Assembly: GCF_014839835.1 (NCBI RefSeq)
Contig: NC_071644.1
Location: 8,471,266 to 8,535,265, forward strand
Direction: 5' to 3'
Source: Dryobates pubescens
Taxonomy: Eukaryota; Chordata; Aves; Piciformes; Picidae
DNA length: 64,000 nt
The position numbers were made by a program, and so were the translations under genes. How positions within the stretch are numbered: position 1 is the stretch's first letter; every line of letters begins with the position of its first letter. This document shows positions 12,431 to 22,200 of this stretch, piece after piece. A model generated the notes under the pieces. It was not told where the DNA came from. It saw only the letters and a list, made by a program, of their open reading frames with translations, and ran no database searches.

Positions 12431-13074
12431 ACTTGACATAAAGGGCTCAGAGCTCAACAGCTGCTGCTCTGTGCCACAAGAAGGAAGCCTATTCAGGAGC
12501 AGCACAATGGGGAGGGAAAAGCAGATCCTGGAAGAGGTCACTGAAGCCTTACCTGGCCTGACAAATAATGAGCTGCAGAGGGAGAGGGAGGACTGTGCCC
12601 CTGTGTATTTTAAAAGCCATGTGTGACCACACACACCCAAATTGCTGTGTACCTGAGCACACACAGATAGGAATGGAAACACCAATACTATTCACTTACT
12701 GCAGCAAGTGACCCCCAAGCATCACCCCTAGCATCACCTGACAGTGATGTATCTGGTCATCACTCTTCCTTATTGCCCCTTACAGAGGCAGATACTGATG
12801 CTCACAGGGGGACTGTGTTGAACTGATTAGGTCACAGCACATGAGGAGTAAATCTGGGACCCAAATGGTGGTAGAGGTGTGGGGTGTGCTGCTGCCTGCC
12901 CACTGTGCCCTTCATGTAGTGTGACAGGGCAGCACTGCTGCCAGCCTTGCCCCACGCAGACCAGAGGCACTCTGCTGCCCTTTCCTCCTTCAGCTGCTGG
13001 TGTGGGGTTAGAGCTCATGAAGGACACAGTACTGGGGCAGAGAGCAGGGTAAATGTGGGCAGAGCTGGTTTAAG

Positions 13075-13290
13075 CTTTTCAGTCTGAAAACAGTGAGGGG
13101 TGGGGAGACACTGCAACAGGTTGCAGAGTTAGGTTGTGGCTGCCTCCTCCCTGGAGGTGTTCAAGGCCAAGTTGGATGAGACCTTGAGCAACCTGGGCTG
13201 GTGGGAGGTGTCCCTGCCCATGGCAGGGGCTTGGGACTGGATGACCTTTAAGGTCCCTTCCAACCCAATCCATTCTATGACAGCTCTATG
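13075..13290 (+). mobile_element. CR1 LINE 3' fragment
   Basis: Ends with GATGACCTTTAAGG, TCCCTTCCAACCCAATCC and ATTCTATGA, the CR1 terminus. About 215 bp. It sits 550 bp upstream of HES5 copy B, directly before its CpG island. Confidence 0.92.
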
Positions 13291-13697
13291 AAAGCTGTTG
13301 TGGCAGTCACCTGAGGGAGACCCCCGGGCTGTGGCTTCCTGGGAGAAGCAGCTGTGCTGTGCCCCAGGAAAGCAGCGGTGGCTGCCATGTGCTGGGCCTC
13401 GGTGTGTGCACGGCAGGAGCAGAGCCCCAGGCCTGCCTGCCCAGAGCCTTCCCCACCATGGCAGGCAGCTGCCCTCCGCCTTCCTCCGTGCCCGTGAACG
13501 CCGGGCCGGGACGCTCTCGATCCGCGGCATTAGTCGGCAGCCTTCTCGCAGCGCCGGGCGGCTCTGTCCCCGCTCCTGGCACGGGGCTGTGCCCACCTGC
13601 CCGGCCGGCCGCGGGGCGCTGGGGCATTGTCCGGCGCCATTCAGCGCCAGCCGGGCGTGCAGGGCTGGCTGCGGCTGCTTTGTGCTGCCCCCTCCCC

Positions 13698-13703
13698 GAT
13701 TGG
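13698..13703 (+). promoter_or_regulatory. CCAAT box (inverted) of HES5 copy B
   Basis: GATTGG, 8 nt upstream of the RBPJ site, in the same order as in copy A. Confidence 0.55.
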
Positions 13704-13711
13704 CTCCGGAG

Positions 13712-13720
13712 TGTGGGAAA
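13712..13720 (+). promoter_or_regulatory. RBPJ/CSL site in HES5 copy B promoter
   Basis: TGTGGGAAA, 45 nt upstream of the TATA box. Sequence and spacing equal those in copy A. Confidence 0.78.
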
Positions 13721-13765
13721 CGCCGGCGAGCCGCAGACCCACAGCCTCGCCGGCAGCTCCCGCGC

Positions 13766-13774
13766 TATAAATAG
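13766..13774 (+). promoter_or_regulatory. TATA box of HES5 copy B
   Basis: TATAAATAG, 67 nt upstream of the ATG at 13842. Confidence 0.82.
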
Positions 13775-13841
13775 CAGGCAGCGGCAGCCTGCAGCACGTT
13801 TCCCCCGCGCTTGCCCCCCGAGGCTCTCCCCCTCCGGCCGG

Positions 13842-14604
13842 ATGGCTCCCAGCGCTGCGCTCCTGGAGCCTGACAACCTGCTGACGCCGAAGGAGAAAAA
13901 CAAAGTAAGTGCAGGCACAGCAAGGCGGCCCCCGGCCACGCTCCCAGAGTTTGCAGCAGCTGAGGAACTGCTCCGTGTTGTGCAGGATCAGTGCTGGGGA
14001 TGGCAGGCAGAGGACCCTTCCAATAACAGCTCTCTTCTCCTTTGCTCTTTCCAGCTGAGGAAGCCGGTGGTGGAGAAGATGCGCCGGGATCGGATTAACA
14101 GCAGCATCGAGCAGCTGAAGCTGCTCCTGGAGAAGGAGTTCCAGAGGCACCAGCCCAACTCCAAGCTGGAGAAAGCAGACATCCTGGAGATGACTGTCAG
14201 CTACCTGAAGCAGCAGAGCCAGCTGCAGATAAAGAGTGAGTGTTGCATTTTGTTCCAGCCCCTGGCTTACTGTGAGTCTGTGATGGTGTTAGGGTCTCTG
14301 GCTGTGAACAGCTGCTCTAAACTATTCTTTCTTCCTCCTCCCTCTTTTCTTCCCTTCCCCAGCTGCAGCTTCCTTCCACAAAAGCTCTCAGTTTGACTTC
14401 AGGGAGGGCTACTCCAGGTGCCTGCAAGAAGCTTTCCATTTCCTCTCTCTTCACAAAGTCCGAACTGAAACACAGACCAAACTTCTCAGCCACTTCCAGA
14501 AGAGTCAATCAGCTGCTGCAGAGGTCACCCTCTCTCCTGGGAACCCCAGCACCCTGAAGCAAGCCTCACCAAAGGACACCAGCACTCTCTGGAGGCCCTG
14601 GTAG
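13842..14604 (+). CDS. HES5: HES5-like bHLH-Orange transcriptional repressor, copy B (complete, 3 exons)
   Basis: Exons are 13842-13904, 14055-14235 and 14363-14604. Donors are GTAAGT and GTGAGT, acceptors are CAG, and phases match copy A exactly (phase 0, then phase 1); the sum is 486 nt and 161 residues. The N-terminus [21 protein letters not shown] resembles HES5. Exon 2 encodes the bHLH (about residues 22-79), nearly identical to copy A. Exon 3 carries the Orange domain (about 92-125, with [13 protein letters not shown]) and ends WRPW-stop. The role is the same: a nuclear Notch-responsive repressor that recruits Groucho/TLE. C-terminal sequence between Orange and WRPW differs strongly from copy A, so the two may differ in stability or partners (inference). 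An in-frame open region continues upstream of the ATG to 13359, but the TATA box and HES5-like MAPS start favour 13842. Confidence 0.95.
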
Positions 14605-15429
14605 TCAGGGGAGTCCTCACTTCATGGACCAGTCCAGAGGAAGGAGCTGACTGCATCTGACAGTCCAGCTCCCATCCTCTTTTCTGTAGGGAATTTGATC
14701 TCCCTGTGTGTTTTATTTATGTGTGAAAAGGACAGCTCGTGGCTAACTTTTGACTTGGATGGGATCCTGGGGTGAAGGTTGAGGCATTCTGTGAGTGGTG
14801 AAGCTGTGGGGACGCTGCTGCCAGCAGTGCACAGCGTGCTGCCCGCTCAGGGGCCGGTGGCTTCCTGATGGTGTCTGAGTACCTGTCAGAGTTGTGACAG
14901 GTGAGGATTGCTGCAGGAGAGGTTCCTCTCACATGGCTTGTAGGAGCCATCAGCTGTGCTCTGGTTTGACTGGCAGCACTTGCTGCTCAGCCACTGGAGG
15001 CTACATTTACTACTCTTTAGTTCACACACACCTGGTTAAAATCAGTTTCCCTCTGACTGCTTCACAGATGGGCTTTGGATTTCCCCCTCCATAACCCTTT
15101 CATAGTCCCTAGTGTCTAAAGTGTGATGGAGGAAGAGGAGCTAGGGAAGGATGTGGAATATTTCTACTGGTTTGCTGCTTTTTTTTTTCTATTTAGAAAG
15201 AGTCTGTTACTGCTTTATGTTAAAGAGCAGGGAGGAGGCAGAAGGCTGAGTTTGTAAATGTTATACATTTGGGGGTGTAAGCTCTGCTTTTCCTAGCACT
15301 TTCATTCTAGTAATGATTTTTGTCTGTGTTGAGTGGTTCAGCTCCTGGTGGATGATGTTTCTCCCAGTGCTGGGACTGCCCTCAGGCTTCTGTGCATACT
15401 GTGTATGCATCTCTGTGTGTGTAGAGAGC
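14605..15429 (+). other. Inferred 3' UTR of HES5 copy B
   Basis: Unique sequence from the WRPW stop to the polyadenylation signal at 15430, about 825 nt. No repeat and no open frame of note. Confidence 0.5.
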
Positions 15430-15435
15430 AATAAA
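15430..15435 (+). terminator. Polyadenylation signal of HES5 copy B
   Basis: AATAAA followed within about 30 nt by a GT-rich stretch (GCATTTGTGTGC), the usual arrangement for cleavage and polyadenylation. Confidence 0.6.
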
Positions 15436-15879
15436 ATGCATTTGTGTGCAACTTCTGCCTGGCTTCTCTCTCTCTCTGAGGGGTGTACAGCCACTTGTGT
15501 CCCCCCAAAAGGGTTCATAGGTCAGGCTTCTAAAGGAGGGAGGTGTTTGGTAAAGTGAGAGGGGCTCAGATTGTTCACTTGCTATATTCTCCTAACTCCC
15601 ATCCCCTCAACCCCAAGAAGGAAGCAAGTGCTGCTGTCACACAAATTCTCTCAGCTGAATCATGTTGAGCATTTCCTTATCCACTGCCCTCCCACCCACA
15701 CAAAACCTTCTCACCTGAGGAGTAAAGCTTTGAACGTGGCTGGTGCGAATCTGCACCAGGCTTGGGGGCTTTGTGTTTCTGAAGTGGTGATGGGGACAGT
15801 CTGAGACACCCACCCCCTGCCCCCAGCTTGGTCTGCAGGCCTGGAGTGTGACCTGATTACAGGGATGCTGCTGGGAGCT

Positions 15880-16280
15880 GCTCTTTAAGCAGGGCAGCTC
15901 CGGCTTTTCCCGGCTGCTTTTAGCTCTCGGTGGGGGACAGCAGCGCTGATTCCCCGTACCCACTCCCACATCAGCCTCCATCCCCTCCCTCTCGCTCTCC
16001 ACAGCAGCACGGCGGCGCTGGGCTGGCTGCGGGCTGGAGTCAAACCCTCGCTGGTGCTTGGGCGTCCGCTGGGCTGGTGCCGGAGCCGCAGTGGCCACTA
16101 GGTGGCAGCATGGGCGCAGGAAAGAGTTGTTCTCCCTCCTCCCGGGCAGCAGCGGCTGCCTCCTGCTCCTCCCAGGGATGTGATCGAGTTTGGCTGGTGC
16201 CTAATTGCCCACGAGCCTCAGGTGGAATCAGCTCTGCAGCACGACGCCGCTGGGGACAGAAGTTTCCACGAGGCTGAAAT
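15880..16280. promoter_or_regulatory. CpG-rich patch downstream of HES5 copy B
   Basis: Locally raised CpG and GC content in an otherwise plain interval, without a coding exon I can support. It includes the CTCF motif at 16095. It could be an insulator, an enhancer or an unannotated non-coding promoter. Confidence 0.4.
16095..16108 (+). promoter_or_regulatory. Near-consensus CTCF site
   Basis: CCACTAGGTGGCAG matches the core of the vertebrate CTCF motif. It lies between the HES5 pair and MMEL1, where a domain boundary would make sense. Confidence 0.65.
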
Positions 16281-17559
16281 GCGGAATCTTGCCTGGAGGA
16301 TCTCCTGATTTCTGCAGGTGGGAGGTGAGAGAAACTTCCATGAGAAAAATCCAGCAACTTCCATGGGTCGTGATAAGGGCTTGGAACAAACCCTCCCAGG
16401 CACCTTGTAATGATCCCTCTGCAGCTGCCTGTGCCAGAACTGCTAATGGCTCATCTCCAGAGCTTCATCATTTTGCAGTGTAATTAAACTGTCAGTCGTG
16501 CAAACCTCCTCCACCTGACCTCTGCAGGGCTCTGTGCTGCTCTCCTTGCTGAGCACATTCATCCTGGTGTCACTCTGCTGGGTTCCTCGTGGCAGGCAGG
16601 GACTGGCACCGAGTATTAGGCAGCTTCATGGTCCCTCTGCTAAGACTTGAGTGAATAGGGAAGAATGCAATGCCCAAGGCCCAGACTGTCCTGTGACCAG
16701 CGCTGGTACGCTGCTCCTAGGCGAGGATTGAATGCAAATCTGAGCAGCCCTGGGACCAGTTCTGTTATCTAACCTGCTAATTCTATCTCTGTGATTATTT
16801 GTGACTCCAACAATTCCCATCTAAAAAGCCCACCCTTTCCTCCCCACTTCACCTGCCCTGAGCTCAAGTGCGGAGGCAGAGCTGAAATAGCCTCAAACCC
16901 AAATGGAATTCAGGTTGCACCCCCTTGAAGAGCTCTGTGTAGAGGCACCTGAGGTGCAGTGTAGGAAAGAATCAGATGTAAAATACTTTTAGTGCTAAAA
17001 GCCCAATTCTGTGCTTTTTGTAACAGTGGATGGCAGGAAGGGACTCTGCAGGTGGGTGCTGAGCAGTCTGCCCTCAGCCTTTTGAAGAGGGATTAGATAA
17101 ACTTGCAGCTAAAGCCTCTTACTGCTCCTTGTCCCTTCTGCTCTGAGCTCTCAGACTCCAAAGGGCACGGGAGAGTGCCTGATCCCCGAGGCAGCACTGA
17201 TTCTCTCCCAAGGTTATCTGCCAAGATGACTTTTAAGATGGAAATAAAAGGTAATGGAACTGCATATTCTCAGCTACAGTAAAGGCAGCAATTTACCCAC
17301 AGAGAGACTGCACTTTAGCAGGTAAAATTCAGCCAGAATCAGGAGGGTTTCAGGCAGTGCTGCAGCCAGCTCCTGTTGTCAGGGGGCCAGGATAATTCCC
17401 TGGCTTATCTCCTAAGGCAGAGCTGCTTCTGCTCAGTGATTTTCCTTTCCTTCCCTGCCATTTAGATAATCAAACCTTTTGCTGATGACATCTGTGAAGC
17501 AAAGGAACAGTCTGATCTGGCAGGGCAAGGGAAGAGCTCTGGTGACTGTCTTGCTTTCC
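16281..17559. other. Intergenic DNA between HES5 copy B and MMEL1
   Basis: No gene, repeat or RNA recognised. Confidence 0.45.
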
Positions 17560-18035
17560 AGTCATGTGTGCCCAGCATCAGGAGGACACAGAGCTGCTGG
17601 AGCCAGTCCAGAGGAGGCCACAAAGCGATCCAAGGGCTGGAGCACCTCTGCTATGAGGATAGACTGAAGGAGCTGGGGTTGTTCAGCCTGGAGAGGAGAA
17701 GGCTCTGGGGTGACCTCAGAGCTGCCTTCCAAGAGCTGAAGGAATCCTACAGGAAGGCTGCTGAGGGACTTTGCATGAGGATGTCCAGAGACAGGACAAG
17801 GGGAAAGGGTTGGAAGCAGGGTTAGGCTGGAGCTGAGGAAGAAGTTCTTCAGTACCAGGGTGGTGAGACTCTGGAATAGGCTGCCCAGGGGAGGTTGTGG
17901 ATGAACACCTTGGGGTGTTCAAGGCCAAGCTGGATGAGGCCCTGGGCAGCTGAGTCTAGTCAAGAGGTGCCCATGGCAGGAGGGTTGGAGGAGATGATCC
18001 CTGAGGCCACTTCCAACCTGAGCCACTCTAGGATT
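17560..18035 (+). mobile_element. CR1 LINE 3' fragment (~475 bp)
   Basis: Carries the CR1 stretch CTGGAGCCAGTCCAGAGGAG, then TTCAGCCTGGAGAGGAGAAG, and ends CCACTTCCAACCTGAGCC-ATTC. It lies just beyond the inferred MMEL1 3' end. Confidence 0.92.
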
Positions 18036-18193
18036 CATTTCTGTGCTAGACAGAAAATCCTTGGCTGGGAGAGTATTTGAAATGCACTGTTGAGTGTTGT
18101 CAGTTTAAAATGTTCTCATGGCATGAGGATGCTGAGGAAAGCCACCCAAAACTCTCTCTCAGGGATTGGCTAGGGTGATGTTTTTACATCATT

Positions 18194-18199
18194 TTTATT
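18194..18199 (-). terminator. Probable polyadenylation signal of MMEL1
   Basis: AATAAA on the minus strand, about 905 nt downstream of the MMEL1 stop codon. It implies a 3' UTR of about 18175-19102. Confidence 0.5.
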
Positions 18200-19102
18200 A
18201 CAAATGAATGCTTGTTACATTTTCAAGTGTAAATACTGAAAAATAGCCTATGGCAAAACCAAACCAAACAAAAGGCACAGGATTAAAGAACAGCTTAATT
18301 GTTTCCATGGATACATGTTTGCTATTTGGCAAAAAAAAGAGGAAAAAGTCTTTTATACACTTTGTACAAGAGGAAACATCAGTGGAAAGCTCTCTCTGCA
18401 GGCAGTCCCTGCACTCTGAACCAGAACAAGAGAATCTGCACTGCTCAAGCAAGAGCTCTGTCTACAAATGCCTCAGGTGAAGGGCAGGTTGCAGTTGTTC
18501 TTTGGAGCAGAGGAGCTCAGGTGCAGCCAGCAGGCATCTGAACACAGAGCTGGCTTTGTCGTGGCTGAGGACAAGCAGAGAGCTCTGGGCAGAAGGCAGT
18601 GCCCAGAGTGCAGGGCTGCAGACAGCACAGGAGGCCAAGCCAGCTCTAACCTGAATTTGGGAAGAATGCACCAGAAACTGGGTCAGAAGGCTGGGAAACA
18701 GTCCAGGGAGGCAGCTCAGCCAGGTCTGCTGAGTCCTCAGGAGGTGTCAGATATGAAAGTGATTGCTCCTGTCTGAGAAGTGAAGAGCTGGGTGTTGGTT
18801 GTGGTGTTTGAAGTCTTTGTGACCCTGATGTGGCATCTTGGTAACAGTCAGGACGTGGCTGGAAACGGTTGGTTGCATTCTGGCAGGTGCTGCGGCTCTC
18901 AGCACAGCCCAGAAGCCGTGGAGATACCCAGAGACCCCCCCAGGGAGCCCCCAGAGCTCCAGTGCTCGTTTCCTTCATGCTCTCCAGCAGCTGCACCGTT
19001 GCCTTGGCTGTGGCTGGGTGGGAGAACATCAGGCACATCACTGGCGAGAGCAGTTTGTTGTGTCACCAGAGCAGCTGTCGGCCTTGCCAGGGCTCTTTTT
19101 GG
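18200..19102 (-). other. Inferred 3' UTR of MMEL1
   Basis: Unique sequence downstream of the MMEL1 stop. A 223-codon plus-strand open frame (18780-19451) overlaps it and the last exon; it is antisense and shows no domain. Confidence 0.45.
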
Positions 19103-19202
19103 TTACCAGACTCTGCACTTGTCTGCAGGGTGCATGGCTGTGCCTTTTTTACAGTGGAACACCTCTGAGAAGGCTTCAAAGTTCTGCAGAGATCCCATCA
19201 CC
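19103..19202 (-). CDS. MMEL1: MMEL1 last coding exon with CRVW C-terminus
   Basis: Begins within the codon for Arg721 and ends [10 protein letters not shown]-stop. The Cys-x-x-Trp end is diagnostic of M13 peptidases, and the MHP preceding it is MMEL1-like rather than MME-like. Confidence 0.93.
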
Positions 19203-22200
19203 CTAGAGAGGGAGAAAGAACTAACCATGAGGACAGCACATGGAGGTGGCTGTGCTGGAGGACAGAGAGCCTTGTCCTCTGATCAGCAAATCCAGCAGGC
19301 CAGGAGCAGGAATGGACCTTCAGCAGCATGCTGCAAGCTGGGGCAGCTTAGTCCAGGCTTCTCTTGTCAGATCCTAGCTGGCAGCAATGAGCCACTCGCT
19401 GCTCCTGGGCTGGACTGGTGCAGGGCTGGGACCACATCAGTGATCAGTTAGTGATGAAGTGGTTTGTGACACCCACCTGTATTTCAGAGGGCTGTGGACA
19501 TCTGTCTTAATTGACTGGCTGGCATATTCTGGTCTGTAGGAACCACACCAAACCTAGACAGGGAGGATTCACCATTAGTGAGCCGTCAGCAAAGGGAATT
19601 CCATCTGGGGAGCTTTTGAAGTTTGTCCTAAGAGCCACCCCCATTTGTTACACTCCAGGTGGGGAAGGTTTTATAAAGCAGGCAGAATTGGGATAATTTA
19701 TTTAATAATTAGTCTTTATGAAGCTCTTGGATAGGTTCTGATGCTTGGTGGATGCCCTGGTTCTCTGTACCCTCATTCCAGCAGGGTTCAGTAGTGCCCT
19801 CAGAATAAGCTATTGAAACTCTTTATTACTGAACTTTTCCCATAGAGCCACAGAATGGTTGGGTTGGAAGGGACCTTAAAGCACATCCAGTTCCAACCCC
19901 CTGCCATGGGCAGGGACACCTCTCACCAGCTCAGGTTGCTCAAGGTCTCATTGAACCTGGCCTTGAACACCTCCAGGGAGGAGGCAGCCGCAGCCTCCCT
20001 GGGCAACCTGTTCCAGAGTCTCCCCACCCTTACTGGAAAGAACTTCTCCCTCATCTCCAGTCTCAATCTGCCCTCCTCCAGCTTCAATCCATGTCTGTCT
20101 TGAGGACCTTTCAATGAATACTGAACCACTGTCCCAGTGGAGCTTGGTGCTGGTTTTCTTGCTGACCTTTAAGATAACCTAATCTACACTCGCCTGCAGC
20201 GTGGAATGGCTGCGTCCAAGGGTTCTTACCTGGGCAAAGTTGAGGAAGAAAAGCTGCTTGTGGGACAGATCCAGGCCAGGCAACTTCGGCTCCTTCCCTT
20301 CCCGTTCCAGCCATTTTAAGTAGGCCTAGAAATGATCAGAGACTCAGTTCAGAGGAGCAGCAGGACAGCCACTTCAGGCACATTGAGTGTTTTGGAGGGT
20401 GTTTTGGGGTGAGAAACTCAAAGGTTGGACCAGATGGTCCTTGGGGGTCTCTTCCAACCTGGCACTGTGATTCTGTGGCTCTAGTCACAACATTCATGAA
20501 CCCAGCATCTCCTCCCTTCTGCACTCTTGCTGGTTTTACCTTAATACCAAGAGCCCAGCTGGTTTTAGTGACCAAGCTGCCATCAGAAATGCTCTCTTGA
20601 CTTTCCTAGCAGTGAAAGTGAAGCACAAAGATAATCTGCGTCTGCCTCTCAGCTGTGGTGGTGATCTCTGAACTGGAAACTGCCACCAAAGAGTTAAAAA
20701 TGCCAAACCTTTATATGGAAGTGGAGTTTTAGAGCTATTGGTGGCCAGCTGACCTACACTGGGAGGTGCTTCCTGTGTTCTTAGAATCATTAAGGTCCAG
20801 CTGGGAAAGGTGAAGCCAGCTCCCTTCTAGGTAGTGTGGAGTCACTTGAAGCTCTTTCTTTCTTCAGCAAGGTGGCACACAGTGCTTCAGCAGGAGGTGT
20901 GCCACTGCCCTGAGGGGCTGCTGGTTTGCAAGTGGGCACAGAGTGTGGCTGCTGATCTCCTGTTTCAGTAGAGCTGGTGATGAATATTAAACCTTAATGC
21001 TACAGAGGCTGAATGCTCATCGCTGCTCACCAAACCATCAGCTTTGACTTCTTCTGTAGGAATTTGTGTCTGCAAATACAGTGTTAATTCCTCCCCAGGG
21101 TTCCATGGTGAGGATTCAGGTAACTGCTGATAAAATAGCAGATAATCACCTTGCTCAGTGTTAAAGCCATTACCTGGGGTTGTTGCACATTAATTGGGCA
21201 ATTTTCCCTTTTTTTTTAAGGAATATTGACATAATGGAGACAAGCTAATGTGTCCTTGTGCTGCTTCATTTCAACCCTTCCATTACCTTGTCCCCAGCTG
21301 CTGAGGACACACAGCAAAGCACACAGCACAGGCAAGGCGGAGCTGAGGGGAAAGCCACATCCAGCCCCACAGCAGAGCAGAGCAGGCTGCGTGCAGCGGT
21401 GTCACCACCCCAGCACAGCTCTCAGAGCCAAGTGCATGTTCCCTCTAAGCAAGTAATTAACGTTAATGACAGCCCCCAGAGCTGGGATCTTCAGTTCAGA
21501 TTCCTGACAACTCAGGATGTTCTCCTACAGACACCCTCACTCTGCTGCCACTCTCAAAACAGCAGAGAGGAGAAGTTTCCCCACGACATCTGCTAGGATT
21601 GTTTGTAGGAGAGAACATTCTGTGCTCAGCCTGGAGCTCCACGTGGCAAGAGCCTTTGTGCTGATAACTCCTGTGAGCCTAGTCATAAGGGGGGGTTGTA
21701 GACCTGGAGGATTAAAGATATTGGCCTTCCCCCAGTCGGGAGGCTGACTTCCCCTGGTGGAGCAGGAGAAATACTAAAGCCAGGCTGATCAAAGCAGTGT
21801 CCCAGCACAGTGTGGAGGCAGTGCTCTGGAACACCACTGGCATTAAGGGTGTCCAGCAAGAGGACAAAGAGAATGGTTTGAAGCTAAGGGAGAATAGCAG
21901 ACTGGATCTCAGGAAGTTCTTCAGTGTGAAGGTGGTGAGACTCTGGAGCAGGCTGCCCAGGGAGGCTGTGAATGCCTCCTCCCTGGGGGTGGTCAAAGCC
22001 AGGCTGGATGAAGCCTTGAGCAGCTGAGTCTCATTGAGTGTGGTAATAAAGCCTGGACATTTGCAAGCAAAACTTCAGTGATGCAAAGCACCCAGGCTGA
22101 AGGCCTGATAATGCTTTTAAAGTGTCTTGTCTGCACACCCTGGCTCCCAGGGTTAGGCAATGCACCTACTTTTCAGTGTGGTAGCTGTCTTTGAGTTGTG

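Larger units (their letters stand above)
11041..13074. other. HES5 head-to-head intergenic region, right part
   Basis: Unique sequence without a supportable gene. It contains the RBPJ-type sites at 11225 and 12422 and is otherwise featureless to me. Confidence 0.45.
13480..13930 (+). promoter_or_regulatory. CpG island over HES5 copy B promoter and exon 1
   Basis: Dense CpG dinucleotides (runs such as GAACGCCGGGCCGGGACGC) span the promoter, 5' UTR and exon 1. The matching region of HES5 copy A has few CpGs. Confidence 0.7.

Noticed and set aside
13359-13841. In-frame extension upstream of HES5 copy B exon 1
   Set aside because: It crosses the TATA box and CpG island; the MAPS start matches HES5 proteins, so the extension is promoter sequence.
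18780-19451. 223-codon plus-strand open frame
   Set aside because: It is antisense to the MMEL1 last exon and 3' UTR and has no recognisable domain.
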